Numbered from the stretch's first letter, positions 8,783 to 16,806 are shown. The stretch: 64,000 nt of DNA from Tepidibacter hydrothermalis (GCF_029542625.1 NZ_CP120733.1:1798001-1862000); one strand, 5' to 3'. Notes: generated by a model from the letters alone, not told the origin. Program-made: numbers and translations.

Positions 8783-8846
8783 TTCATAATATAAATGAAC
8801 TAGTTTACATACATGAGTATGATATTTAGTTCATTTATATTATGAA
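8783..8846. terminator. Long inverted repeat between convergent genes
   Basis: 19-bp perfect arms (8783-8801, 8828-8846) around a 26-nt loop, which itself contains a CATAC/GTATG mini-hairpin. It is followed on the plus strand by GCGTTTTTACT, so it probably ends transcription from both sides. Confidence 0.6.
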
Positions 8847-8860
8847 TAGCGTTTTTACTA

Positions 8861-9181
8861 TTAAATATTATCTATATCCTTTATATCATAAACTTCATTA
8901 TATTCACAGTACTGTATAGCATTAAAAATATTATCTGAAATATCCTGGGATACATCTTTATTAAAAAACAATATTCCTATACTTTTATATTTATCACATA
9001 TAACATCTTTAGCAACTATTTTTCCTTCGTATCCAGCCAATACATCATTTATTTCTTCTCCGAGTTTAGAAAAGATTTCATCTTGTTTCCAAGCTATAAA
9101 TCCTATAAAAGATTTTGTTATACACTCGTCAAAACCTTTATTTATTAATATTTCTTTCCAAGTTATATTTTCTATGTTCAT
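8861..9181 (-). CDS. Hypothetical protein (106 aa)
   Basis: I do not recognise this protein. It is 106 aa, soluble, acidic and without transmembrane segments or cysteine clusters apart from three scattered Cys. GGAGG stands well placed before the ATG (minus strand), the frame is uninterrupted and the gene is bounded by a terminator, so it is probably real. It stands alone, and no neighbour suggests a function. Confidence 0.6.
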   Translation of the reverse strand: MNIENITWKEILINKGFDECITKSFIGFIAWKQDEIFSKLGEEINDVLAGYEGKIVAKDVICDKYKSIGILFFNKDVSQDISDNIFNAIQYCEYNEVYDIKDIDNI

Positions 9182-9375
9182 AAATAAAACCTCCTATAAT
9201 AAATAATACTAATTTTAGATTAACCTTATTTAAGTTGTATTATTCTACCATGCCATGGATCTAAAAACATAAGATGAGTAAATTCATATTATAAAAAATA
9301 ATATATATTTTCATGTATAAAAATTATAAAACAGTCTAAAATAAAATGTACAATATTAAATACTGGAGGAATATT

Positions 9376-9618
9376 ATGGATAATTTAAGTATTGCAGCTA
9401 TAAGAATAGATCAAAGAACAGATTCTGCTACTAAAGTACAAGAAATATTAACTCAAAATGGAGATATGATTTTAAATAGATTTGGTATGCATGATCCTAT
9501 AGAGGTGAATACAGGTCTAATAACATTGAACTTAAGAGCAGAAAAAAACAGAATAAATAATATGATAAATGAATTGAGTAGACTAAATGGAGTAAGAGTT
9601 AATCATATGGAAGTATAA
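9376..9618 (+). CDS. TM1266-family iron-only hydrogenase system putative regulator (ACT-like)
   Basis: 80 aa from the ATG at 9376, preceded by GGAGGA 5 nt upstream; the upstream in-frame ATG at 9346 has no ribosome-binding site. The pattern AAIRIDQRTDSATKVQEILTQNG, then GDMILNRFGMHD and a closing RLNGVRVNHMEV, matches the small TM1266 family, an ACT/NikR-C-like ferredoxin-type fold. These genes usually sit beside hydrogenase maturation genes hydEFG; no hydrogenase gene occurs in this window, so here it is an orphan. The regulatory role is a family annotation and not demonstrated. Confidence 0.7.
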   Translation: MDNLSIAAIRIDQRTDSATKVQEILTQNGDMILNRFGMHDPIEVNTGLITLNLRAEKNRINNMINELSRLNGVRVNHMEV

Positions 9619-9620
9619 AA

Positions 9621-9655
9621 TAAAGCAGTTCAAGTAATTTGAACTGCTTTATTAA
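9621..9655 (+). terminator. Intrinsic terminator after the TM1266-like gene
   Basis: 13-bp stem TAAAGCAGTTCAA/TTGAACTGCTTTA (9621-9633, 9639-9651) with a 5-nt loop; the T-rich tract is in the right arm. Confidence 0.75.
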
Positions 9656-10298
9656 TGAAAAATAGTGGGGATGATGTTTGATATACATAAGCCATGGATA
9701 GATTATTAAGTAAAATATCATTAGAATCATATTAACAGATATTATCAATAGAAACGGTGAAATCAAGTAGCTATTTGATTAGAGATATTTTATAATAAAT
9801 TATTTGATATCTTAATAATTTGAGATTCTATGTAAAATCCAAATAAGTCAAAATTAATTCATTAAATATTTTATATAATTAATTTTAAAATATATAATGA
9901 ATTAATTATTATAAGATTAATTATATAAAAACATTAGATTTAACATAAAAGGAATTAGAGGGTACCTCTAAAAATAGAATTCAACTAGTCTTTAAATGTA
10001 TATTTAGGGAATAGTTGAATCTGGAATTATAACTTTTAGTTACATATGCCTTTATATTGCTTGTTTTGTGTATATAATAATATATTTTAGTTTTATTAAA
10101 AATATATTATTATTGATTACTGTATCATATATTTTTAAACGTTCAAATTTGACAAGTTTTGCATAAATTTCATGAATATTTATTGTATAGTTTGATTTTA
10201 TATTTTTATTTAATTTATTTAATATAGTTTTATACATATTAAATTTGATTTTTTCTATTTTAATGAAAATGATTATCACTAGATTTTATTTTATAATT
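9656..10298. other. Long non-coding stretch with nested inverted repeats and a Fur-like box
   Basis: More than 640 bp without a supported gene. It holds a 13-bp perfect inverted repeat (9852-9864 / 9895-9907), a small hairpin TTAGAGG/CCTCTAA (9955-9971), a 9-bp stem ATTCAACTA/TAGTTGAAT (9979-9987 / 10012-10020) with an inner stem, and a 15-bp Fur-like palindrome at 10264-10278. An open frame of 75 codons on the minus strand (10052-10279) has no ribosome-binding site, starts inside the Fur-like box and has a biased, mostly Ile/Lys/Asn composition; I do not call it a gene. Confidence 0.4.
10264..10278. promoter_or_regulatory. Fur-like box
   Basis: TGAAAATGATTATCA matches the 7-1-7 consensus TGATAATNATTATCA at all but one defined position. 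No clear iron gene lies next to it, so the regulated transcript is unknown. Confidence 0.5.
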
Positions 10299-10332
10299 AA
10301 AAAACCTCATTGCGTTTGCAATAAGGTTTTTT
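10299..10332 (-). terminator. Terminator of the small Cys-rich gene
   Basis: 15-bp stem (10299-10313, 10318-10332) with a G-T pair and a 4-nt GTTT loop, with T-runs on both strands. Confidence 0.8.
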
Positions 10333-10357
10333 AATTTGATATCAGTTTAATATTTTT

Positions 10358-10558
10358 CTATTTACATTCAAAATCATCTATTAACTCAATATATTCTTTT
10401 GGTAAAGGTTTTGGCTGCTGAGTATATTTAATTTTATTTAAGGAATTCTTATTTTCTTTTAAAACTATATTATCATCTTTTAATTCTATATACTCCCCTT
10501 CCAAAGGCTCTATAGTTACATTTTTACATAAACCACATTTTTTACATTCTTCTCTCAT
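10358..10558 (-). CDS. Hypothetical small protein with N-terminal Cys cluster
   Basis: 66 aa, MREECKKCGLCKN at the N-terminus and a last Cys at position 65. The C-x2-C-x2-C spacing could bind zinc or an Fe-S cluster but is too short to assign. The rest is acidic and charged (EPLEGEYIELKDDN, EYIELIDDFE). GAGGAG lies 7 nt before the ATG on the minus strand and a good terminator follows, which supports a real gene. The family was not recognised. Confidence 0.6.
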   Translation of the reverse strand: MREECKKCGLCKNVTIEPLEGEYIELKDDNIVLKENKNSLNKIKYTQQPKPLPKEYIELIDDFECK

Positions 10559-10831
10559 TAAACACTCTCCTCAATATTTAGTTATTAATCTTAGAAATAA
10601 ATCATAACATTTAATAAATACTGTGTAAATATATCTATTATATAAAGTTAATATAAAATAAAGAATTGTGTATTTTTGATCTATGGGGGTAAAGAAATAA
10701 TAAAGATTTTAAGCTTTGATTTCAAGAAAAAAGTTAAAAATAGTGAATTTTCTAAAAACTTAAGCTATTCACGTTGTTTATCTGCTATAATAATATATAA
10801 TAGAAGTTAATATTTAAAAGGGGGTTAGAGT

Positions 10832-11095
10832 ATGTCAAAGGTTATTGATTTTAATTTAGCTAAAAAAAAGATTAAACACAAACAACAAAGTAAAAATAAT
10901 TATTTTAAAAAAATAAAATTTCAAAATAATAAGGTTTTATTAATGGTATTTATGGTTATACTCAGTATCGTTGGCTTGTTTTCTCTACTGACTCCTTTGA
11001 GACAACCTAATAAAGCAGTGGATATAGAGATGAATAGTAGCTCAATTGTAAATTATAATTCAAATTCAAATCTAATGCACAATTATATTTCTTGA
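10832..11095 (+). CDS. Hypothetical small membrane protein
   Basis: 87 aa with a strongly basic N-terminus (residues 10-34 rich in Lys), one transmembrane helix (about 35-55, LLMVFMVILSIVGLFSLL) and a short Asn/Ser-rich outer tail. This positive-inside topology predicts a cytoplasmic N-terminus. AAAGGGGG is well placed before the ATG. No family recognised. The architecture recalls small FtsL/DivIC-like or sporulation membrane proteins, but there is no coiled coil to support that. Confidence 0.55.
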   Translation: MSKVIDFNLAKKKIKHKQQSKNNYFKKIKFQNNKVLLMVFMVILSIVGLFSLLTPLRQPNKAVDIEMNSSSIVNYNSNSNLMHNYIS

Positions 11096-11627
11096 AAATA
11101 TAAAATTATATTTTAAATATTATACGATTTTTTTGTGCCTGATTCAATATTCAATAAATAATCATTAAACAACCTTAAAAAAACAAGGTTTCAAAAATCT
11201 TTTTTTTGTATTTTCTAAAGATTGCAAAAAATAAATAATATTTTACATTTTGATCAAATTTAGTTATTGCAAGATGTTAATAATTACAAAAAATAAATTA
11301 AAATAAAAAAAGCATGCGTTAAAATGTATGCTTTTTTTTATTTGATTTTAAAAAATGTTATTATTTCTTTTTTTTGAATATAAAAAAAATTGCCAAAAGT
11401 CACGCAAGCTTTAATCTATTGATATTTCTAATGAATGTTGTTATAATTATTGTGAATTAGCAAAGCTTTGGAATGAATTGTCATAAAATTCACTCAAGAC
11501 GATATATTCCATAAGTATATTAAAGACTTTAATTATTATTATAGTTTTTAATATAAATAATTATTTTATTATAATGTAATTATTTTATAAGAAAAATTTT
11601 TTACAAGAAATTTAAGGAGGAAATAAA
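11096..11627 (+). promoter_or_regulatory. Intergenic region with terminator and the promoter/leader of the first brnQ
   Basis: No gene is seen. A hairpin AGCATGC/GTATGCT with flanking A- and T-runs (11304-11339) is a terminator for the upstream gene. A promoter TTGATA (11419-11424), 17 nt, TATAAT (11442-11447) then gives a leader of about 170 nt. Its first part can pair GTGAATT (11452-11458) with AATTCAC, enclosing an AGC/GCT mini-stem. No T-box sequence or specifier loop was found. Confidence 0.5.
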
Positions 11628-12917
11628 ATGAACAAAACATCTAAAGATGTAATCGTAGTAGGATTTGCACTATTTGCAATGTTTTTCGGTGCAGGAAACT
11701 TAATATTCCCACCTGCTCTTGGACTTATGACGGGTGATGCTTGGGTACCTGGGTTAATCGGATTTTTATTAACAGGTATAGGAATGCCTGTACTTGGAAT
11801 TATAGCTGCTTCTAAAGCTGGTGGTAGTTTAAGTGATTTAGCTGACAAAGTTAATCCTACATTTAGTAAAATTATAGGAACAGTTATAATGCTAGCTATA
11901 GGACCTCTTTTAGCTATACCTAGAACGGGTGCTACTACTTTTGAAATGGGATTTGCACCTTTATTCCCATCAGTAAGCCCTATATTAGTATCTGTAATAT
12001 TCTTTGGAGTAACGTTATTCTTAGTTATAAACCCATCTGGAATAGTTGATAAAATAGGAAAAGTTCTTACACCTGTTTTATTAATATCTTTACTTGTTGT
12101 TATAATCAAAGGAATTATGAATCCTATAGGATCTCCTGTTGATACAGGAATGCAAAATGCATTTTCAAAAGGATTTACAGAAGGATACCAAACTATGGAT
12201 GCTTTAGCTTCTATGGTTTTCGCAGGAATAGTAATTGGTTCTTTAGTTCAAAAAGGATACACTGATACTAAAGATCAAATTAAATTAACTGTAATGGCTG
12301 GTCTTGTAGCAGCTGCAGGTCTTGCTATTGTATATGGTGGATTAATGTACTTAGGAGCTACATCAAGTGGCGTATTCCCAGCTGATATAGCAAGAACTCA
12401 ATTAACTATAAGTATTACAGAAAGTATATTAGGTAATGCTGGAAAAGCTTTAATAGGAATATCTGTATCTTTAGCATGTTTAACTACTGCAGTTGGACTT
12501 ACAGCAACTTGTGGAGAATACTTCTCTAATCTTTCAAATGGTAAAATTGGTTACAAACCTATAGTTATTGGTGTTACTATATTCAGTGCTGTTATGTCTA
12601 ACTTCGGAGTTGATGCAATAGTTAAAATAGCAGTTCCTCTACTTGTAACAGTATATCCTGTAGGTATAATATTGATCGTTTTCAATATATTTGATGATTA
12701 CATACCTAATAAAACTGCTTATACAGGAGCGGTATTTGGAGCAGTATGTATCAGTTTATTTGACGCTTTAGCTGCTATGGGTACTCCAGTAACAGCTGTG
12801 AGTGAATTAATTTCTAAATTACCTTTAGCTAGTTCAGGATTCGCATGGATATTACCAGCTATAGTAGGATCTATAATTGCTATGGCTACTATGAAGAAAA
12901 AGCAAGAAAATGTATAA
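11628..12917 (+). CDS. brnQ: Branched-chain amino acid transport system II carrier protein (copy 1)
   Basis: 429 aa LIVCS-family sodium-coupled importer for leucine, isoleucine and valine, in the cytoplasmic membrane. GFALFAMFFGAGNLIFPPALG (residues 12-32) and the RTGATTFEMG segment near residue 100 are family signatures; about 12 hydrophobic segments follow. AAGGAGG precedes the ATG by 8 nt. The next gene is a close paralogue, nearly identical over the first 100 residues, so this is a tandem duplication. Each copy has its own terminator, implying separate control. Confidence 0.94.
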   Translation: MNKTSKDVIVVGFALFAMFFGAGNLIFPPALGLMTGDAWVPGLIGFLLTGIGMPVLGIIAASKAGGSLSDLADKVNPTFSKIIGTVIMLAIGPLLAIPRTGATTFEMGFAPLFPSVSPILVSVIFFGVTLFLVINPSGIVDKIGKVLTPVLLISLLVVIIKGIMNPIGSPVDTGMQNAFSKGFTEGYQTMDALASMVFAGIVIGSLVQKGYTDTKDQIKLTVMAGLVAAAGLAIVYGGLMYLGATSSGVFPADIARTQLTISITESILGNAGKALIGISVSLACLTTAVGLTATCGEYFSNLSNGKIGYKPIVIGVTIFSAVMSNFGVDAIVKIAVPLLVTVYPVGIILIVFNIFDDYIPNKTAYTGAVFGAVCISLFDALAAMGTPVTAVSELISKLPLASSGFAWILPAIVGSIIAMATMKKKQENV

Positions 12918-12926
12918 TAAATAAAA

Positions 12927-12967
12927 AAAATCCTTATCGTCTACTCAAGACGATAAGGATTTTTAAA
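12927..12967 (+). terminator. Terminator between the two brnQ copies
   Basis: 16-bp perfect stem (12927-12942, 12948-12963) with a 5-nt loop. Confidence 0.85.
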
Positions 12968-12989
12968 AAACATATATTTTTTTAGTTTT

Positions 12990-13004
12990 AATTTTCCGAA
13001 TTTT
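12990..13004 (+). promoter_or_regulatory. CodY-like box before the second brnQ
   Basis: AATTTTCCGAATTTT matches AATTTTCWGAAAATT at 12 of 15 positions. CodY control of branched-chain amino acid transport is well known in Firmicutes, but this match alone is suggestive. Confidence 0.4.
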
Positions 13005-13064
13005 TGAATTAAATCTAATATTTGGATTAAACTCAAAATTCTTTAAAAGGGGTGTTATAGAGAT

Positions 13065-14351
13065 ATGAATAAACAATCTAAAGATATTATTGTAGTGGGA
13101 TTTGCACTATTTGCAATGTTCTTTGGTGCAGGAAATTTAATATTCCCTCCTGCTCTTGGTATGCAAACCGGTACTTCTTGGGTTACGGGTTTTCTAGGAT
13201 TTTTATTAACAGGTATAGGAATGCCTGTACTTGGAATTATAGCTGCTTCTAAAGCTGGTGGTAGTTTAAGTGATTTGGCTGATAAAATAAGCCCAACATT
13301 TAGTAAAATATTAGGTACTATTATAGTTTTAGCTATAGGCCCTCTTTTAGCTATACCTAGAACGGGTGCTACTACTTTTGAAATGGGAATTAGACCTTTA
13401 TTTCCTCAAGTAAGTCCCGTATTAGTATCTATAATATTTTTTGGTATAACACTATATCTAGTTATGAACCCATCTGATATAGTCGATAAAATAGGAAAAG
13501 TTCTTACACCTGTTCTATTAATATCTCTTTTAATTATAATTATTAAAGGAATTATAAGTCCTATAGGAATACCTGCTGATACAGGAATCCAAAATGCATT
13601 TTCCAATGGATTTACAGAAGGATATCAAACAATGGATGCTTTAGGATCCGTTATACTAGCTGGTATAGTAATAAATTCTTTAATTCAAAAAGGATATACA
13701 GATATTAAAGATCAAGTAAAACTATCAACTTTTGCTGGTCTTGTAGCTGCTAGTGGACTTGCTATTATATACGGAGGTTTAATGTATTTAGGAGCTACAT
13801 CTAATACTGTATTTTCATCTGATATTACAAAGACTCAACTTACAATAAGTATTACAGAAAGTATATTAGGTAATACAGGTAAGATTATAATAGGGTTAGC
13901 TGTATCTTTAGCCTGTCTTACTACATCAATAGGACTTACAGCAACTTGCGGTCAATATTTTTCTAAACTATCAAAAGGTAAACTAAGTTATAAGGTAATA
14001 GTAATTGGGGTTGCTGTTTTTAGTGCAGTGGTTTCTAATTTTGGAGTTGAAACTATAGTTAAAGTTGCAGTTCCGTTGCTTGTAACGGTTTATCCTATTG
14101 TAATAATACTAATAGTTATGAATATTTTCGATGATTACATACCTAATAAAGCTGCTTATACAGGAGCTGTATATGGAGCTTTATGTGTAAGCTTATTTGA
14201 TGCTTTAAGCGCTATAGGTATACAAATATCAAACATAAATTCTATACTATCTAAATTACCATTAGCAAGTTCTGGTTTTGCATGGTTAACACCGGCTATA
14301 TTAGGATCTTTAATTGCCATGGCTACTATGAAAAAACAACATACAGTATAA
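13065..14351 (+). CDS. brnQ: Branched-chain amino acid transport system II carrier protein (copy 2)
   Basis: 428 aa paralogue of the preceding carrier. Same N-terminal signature (GFALFAMFFGAGNLIFPPALG) and RTGATTFEMG, but it diverges more in the second half and at the C-terminus (ISNINSILSKLPLASSGFAW). Some stretches of DNA, such as around 13201-13265, are base-identical to copy 1 (11761-11825), which indicates fairly recent duplication or gene conversion. Expected to import Leu, Ile and Val; differing substrate preference is possible. AAAGGGGTG stands upstream of the ATG. Confidence 0.93.
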   Translation: MNKQSKDIIVVGFALFAMFFGAGNLIFPPALGMQTGTSWVTGFLGFLLTGIGMPVLGIIAASKAGGSLSDLADKISPTFSKILGTIIVLAIGPLLAIPRTGATTFEMGIRPLFPQVSPVLVSIIFFGITLYLVMNPSDIVDKIGKVLTPVLLISLLIIIIKGIISPIGIPADTGIQNAFSNGFTEGYQTMDALGSVILAGIVINSLIQKGYTDIKDQVKLSTFAGLVAASGLAIIYGGLMYLGATSNTVFSSDITKTQLTISITESILGNTGKIIIGLAVSLACLTTSIGLTATCGQYFSKLSKGKLSYKVIVIGVAVFSAVVSNFGVETIVKVAVPLLVTVYPIVIILIVMNIFDDYIPNKAAYTGAVYGALCVSLFDALSAIGIQISNINSILSKLPLASSGFAWLTPAILGSLIAMATMKKQHTV

Positions 14352-14410
14352 TTATCGTGCTTAATTTAATTTTATATATGAAAATTCGAAACTTCTATAA
14401 TTTATAAATA

Positions 14411-14449
14411 AAAAAACATCAACTTTCATCCTAAAGTTGATGTTTTTTT
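14411..14449 (+). terminator. Terminator after the second brnQ
   Basis: 16-bp stem (14411-14426, 14433-14448) with a 6-nt loop, ending in a T-run. Confidence 0.85.
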
Positions 14450-14538
14450 ATTTTATTTTAAGAAATTATGTTATATAATAAAATTAAGAATTTTTAGAAA
14501 AGTTTAACTTTTCAAACAAAACAGAAGGGAGTTTTATT

Positions 14539-14811
14539 ATGAACGTTTCTGATTATGATTTCCCCTCACCTAAATTTATTATATTTCACTATTTTATAAA
14601 ATGGTTTATAGATAGTTTTGGAATAATACCGTATTTTATATTTATAGTAGGATCTGTATTACTATTTTGTATGTATGCTCTTAGAAAAAGTTTTAAGAAA
14701 AATGAATTTGATAAAATAGTTATGATATCAATATTTACATTGATAATAATTGGTGGATTAATAGGTCTTGGATATGATATTAATAATGGATATCCTATAA
14801 CCTTCAAATAG
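14539..14811 (+). CDS. Hypothetical two-helix membrane protein
   Basis: 90 aa with two predicted transmembrane helices (about 28-47 and 60-79) joined by a basic loop RKSFKKNEFDK that should be cytoplasmic. GAAGGGAG lies 8 nt before the ATG. No family recognised; no close functional partner, as the downstream gene has its own ribosome-binding site and encodes an unrelated domain. Confidence 0.55.
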   Translation: MNVSDYDFPSPKFIIFHYFIKWFIDSFGIIPYFIFIVGSVLLFCMYALRKSFKKNEFDKIVMISIFTLIIIGGLIGLGYDINNGYPITFK

Positions 14812-14876
14812 TTAAGTTAACATCTTTTGAATAAAATCATATATTATATAGAAGATATTTGAAAGGTGTTGAGATT

Positions 14877-15524
14877 ATGATTAATAGATTTTTATATCCA
14901 TATATGCCATATATTAGACAAATAAAACCTTCTTACATTAGAGTATTACATGCTTCTCCAGATGCTCCACCTGTAGATATATATGCGAATAACAATTTAA
15001 TAGCTAAAAATATACCTTATAAAGGTTTTACTCCCTATATTAGTGTCGCTCCTGGAAACTATGTAATATCTGTTTTTGTATCTGGAACTACACAAAACCC
15101 AGTTTTAGTAAAAAATATTCAGGTTCCTAATGACACAATAGCAACAGTCGCTGCTACAGGTTATGCATCTGATTTAGATTTATTACCTATAGTAGAACCT
15201 GTGGAGCCTATACCTAACAACAAAACTATGGTTAGGTTTGTTCACCTATCTCCAAATACACCTAATGTAGATATAACTTTACCTAATGGAACTATATTAT
15301 TTGAAGATATCGGGTATGAAGAAATAACAGAATATGTACCTGTACCACCGGGTAATTATACAGTTGAAGCCAAAGTTGCAGGAACTGATCAAACAGCTTT
15401 AACAGTACCTAATATTAACCTTAAACCTAACAGATTTTATAGTATATACGCAGTTGGTTTTTTAGATGACAGACCTCCTCTACAAGTATTAATACCTTTA
15501 GATGGAAATAGTTATATAAAATAA
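14877..15524 (+). CDS. DUF4397 domain protein, two tandem repeats
   Basis: 215 aa. The ATG at 14877 is preferred over an upstream TTG (14859), because AAAGGTG sits 8 nt ahead of it. Two beta-rich repeats follow: YIRVLHASPDAPPVDIYANN (about residue 20) and MVRFVHLSPNTPNVDITLPN (about 118), each ending in a PPGNYT/APGNYV strand and a hydrophobic block. These are the marks of DUF4397, usually found in exported or surface-associated proteins. No signal peptide or sortase motif is evident here, and function is unknown. A spore-surface role is conceivable but unsupported. Confidence 0.8.
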   Translation: MINRFLYPYMPYIRQIKPSYIRVLHASPDAPPVDIYANNNLIAKNIPYKGFTPYISVAPGNYVISVFVSGTTQNPVLVKNIQVPNDTIATVAATGYASDLDLLPIVEPVEPIPNNKTMVRFVHLSPNTPNVDITLPNGTILFEDIGYEEITEYVPVPPGNYTVEAKVAGTDQTALTVPNINLKPNRFYSIYAVGFLDDRPPLQVLIPLDGNSYIK

Positions 15525-15526
15525 GG

Positions 15527-15552
15527 ACCTCTATATTTTTAGAGGTTTTTTA
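15527..15552 (+). terminator. Terminator after the DUF4397 gene
   Basis: ACCTCT/AGAGGT stem followed by TTTTTTATTTTG. Confidence 0.7.
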
Positions 15553-15570
15553 TTTTGTTTATAAATATAG

Positions 15571-15600
15571 TTTACATATAATTCAAAAAATTGGTATAAT
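15571..15600 (+). promoter_or_regulatory. Promoter of the lysO-like pair
   Basis: TTTACA (15571-15576), 18 nt, TATAAT (15595-15600), just 21 nt before the GTG start. Confidence 0.65.
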
Positions 15601-15621
15601 CGTTTAAAAGGAGATGATAAA

Positions 15622-15921
15622 GTGAAAATTCTTATATTAAGTCTTTTGATAGGAATTTTATTAGGAAGCTTCAAAATTATTCCTAATAAATACCTTAAAT
15701 TAAATTCAAAATTTCAATTATTTGCTCTTATACTACTTTTGTTTTCAATGGGTATATCAATAGGATCTAATAAAGAGATGTTTAATTCAATTAATACATT
15801 AGGATTGCAAGCTATATCTTTTTCTATAATGACTATAATATTTAGTACATTAGTTTTGTATCTAATAACTAATTTATTTTTTAATACAAAAGAATTCCAA
15901 AAGGAGGATACTGAAAAATGA
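15622..15921 (+). CDS. LysO-family lysine exporter, N-terminal half
   Basis: 99 aa, three hydrophobic segments, matching the N-terminal half of the lysine exporter LysO (DUF340): ILLGSFKIIPNKY and LFSMGISIGSNKEM are typical. GTG start with AAAGGAGATG 9 nt upstream. Its TGA overlaps the ATG of the next gene (ATGA at 15918-15921), so the halves are translationally coupled. Split LysO proteins of about 95 plus 200 aa occur in Clostridia, so the split itself is normal; the stop in the second half is not. Confidence 0.8.
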   Translation: MKILILSLLIGILLGSFKIIPNKYLKLNSKFQLFALILLLFSMGISIGSNKEMFNSINTLGLQAISFSIMTIIFSTLVLYLITNLFFNTKEFQKEDTEK

Positions 15922-16520
15922 TATATTATATTATATCGGCTTTATTACTAGGTGTACTTTCAGGGTATTATATAGTTCCTGAGAATATATTAAAAAATAT
16001 AGATTTAATATCAACTATAGCTTTGAACCTATTAATTTTATCTGTTGGAATTGATCTTGGAGAAAATAAATCTGTTTTTGAAAAAATAAAAGAACGAGGA
16101 TTATAAATTCTTTTAATACCATTTTCAGTTGTTATAGGAAGTTGTATTGGAGGTATTGTATGTGCTTTTATATACAAAATTCCTATTAATATAGCTCTTT
16201 CTATATCGTGCGGCTTTGGATGGTATAGTCTTTCGGCTGTAATACTGTCTAAAATATGTAGTGCTCAAATAGGAACAATAGCTTTTTTAAGCAATGTTTT
16301 TAGAGAAATGCTATCTGTTCTATTAATACCTGTAATAGCTAAACGAATGAATCATATAACATCAATAGCACCTGCTGGGGCTACTTCTATGGATTCTACA
16401 CTACCAGTTATAATAAAATGTACAGATGAAGAAACGGTTGTAATGGCATTTATAAACGGGGCTATCCTATCCATATTAGTACCAGTATTAGTACCACTTG
16501 TATATAACATGTTTGGATAA
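15918..16520 (+). pseudogene. LysO-family lysine exporter, C-terminal half, interrupted by an in-frame TAA
   Basis: A 200-codon frame broken once by TAA at 16104-16106, after ...KIKERGL. Reading through, it continues ILLIPFSVVIGSCIGG ... IAFLSNVFREMLSVLLIPVIAK ... APAGATSMDSTLPV ... and ends at 16518-16520, in the same frame without any other lesion. FGWYSLS and NVFREM are characteristic LysO motifs. Family members commonly have a lysine or similar residue at the stop position, so one A-to-T change (AAA to TAA) would explain it. It may be a recent pseudogene, a sequencing error, or a readthrough site. Without the C-terminal half, lysine export should fail. Confidence 0.8.
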
Positions 16521-16540
16521 ATATATGTTTAAGAAATTTG

Positions 16541-16594
16541 AATGGGGAAATGATAAAAAGTTTTTCACTACTTTTTATCATTTCCCCATTTTGA
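16541..16594. terminator. 20-bp palindromic terminator between lysO and a small minus-strand ORF
   Basis: Perfect 20-bp arms (16541-16560, 16571-16590) with a 10-nt loop. The stop codon of the minus-strand ORF lies in the loop. Confidence 0.75.
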
Positions 16595-16696
16595 TAATTC
16601 ATTTGGTATTAAACCGCATTTTTGAAGTTGAATAAATATCTGCAATGTGTTTTTAAAATCTCTTGCTTTCGTTGTTATTTTTAATACACAGTTCAT
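16568..16696 (-). CDS. Small ORF, 42 aa, with a hairpin-sequestered ribosome-binding site
   Basis: Reads MNCVLKITTKARDFKNTLQI and ends PNELSKWGNDKK. AGGAGG (16704-16709) is 7 nt from the ATG, ideal spacing. The protein is basic, with two Cys and a possible amphipathic helix, and no family is recognised. It lies downstream of the lactate dehydrogenase gene on the same strand. Its Shine-Dalgarno can pair with a 12-nt sequence directly after that gene, so translation may be conditional. A chance frame beside a terminator cannot be excluded. Confidence 0.45.
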   Translation of the reverse strand: MNCVLKITTKARDFKNTLQIFIQLQKCGLIPNELSKWGNDKK

Positions 16697-16697
16697 A

Positions 16698-16786
16698 AAA
16701 AAGCCTCCTCTAGTTATCTTTTTCTATAAATAATATTCTTAAACATTGATAATTATTCTTAGAATTGTAACTTAAGGAGGCTTTTT
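16698..16786 (-). promoter_or_regulatory. 12-bp hairpin between the lct operon and the 42-aa ORF
   Basis: AAAAAGCCTCCT (minus strand, 16786-16775) pairs perfectly with AGGAGGCTTTTT (16709-16698) across a 65-nt loop. The second arm contains the ORF's ribosome-binding site and ends in a T-run. It could be the operon terminator, a translational lock, or both. Confidence 0.5.
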
Positions 16787-16806
16787 AGATTGTAATTGTA
16801 TCTATA

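Noticed and set aside
10052-10279. 75-codon minus-strand frame, with a faint resemblance to a HemP-like tail
   Set aside because: No ribosome-binding site, it starts within the Fur-like box, and the composition is that expected from AT-rich non-coding DNA. Reported as a regulatory observation instead.
11340-11627. Possible T-box leader before brnQ
   Set aside because: No AGGGTGGNACCGCG antiterminator sequence or specifier loop is present.
11612-12109. 165-codon antisense frame over the first brnQ
   Set aside because: It mirrors the sense codons of a clear transporter gene, has no ribosome-binding site and no family.
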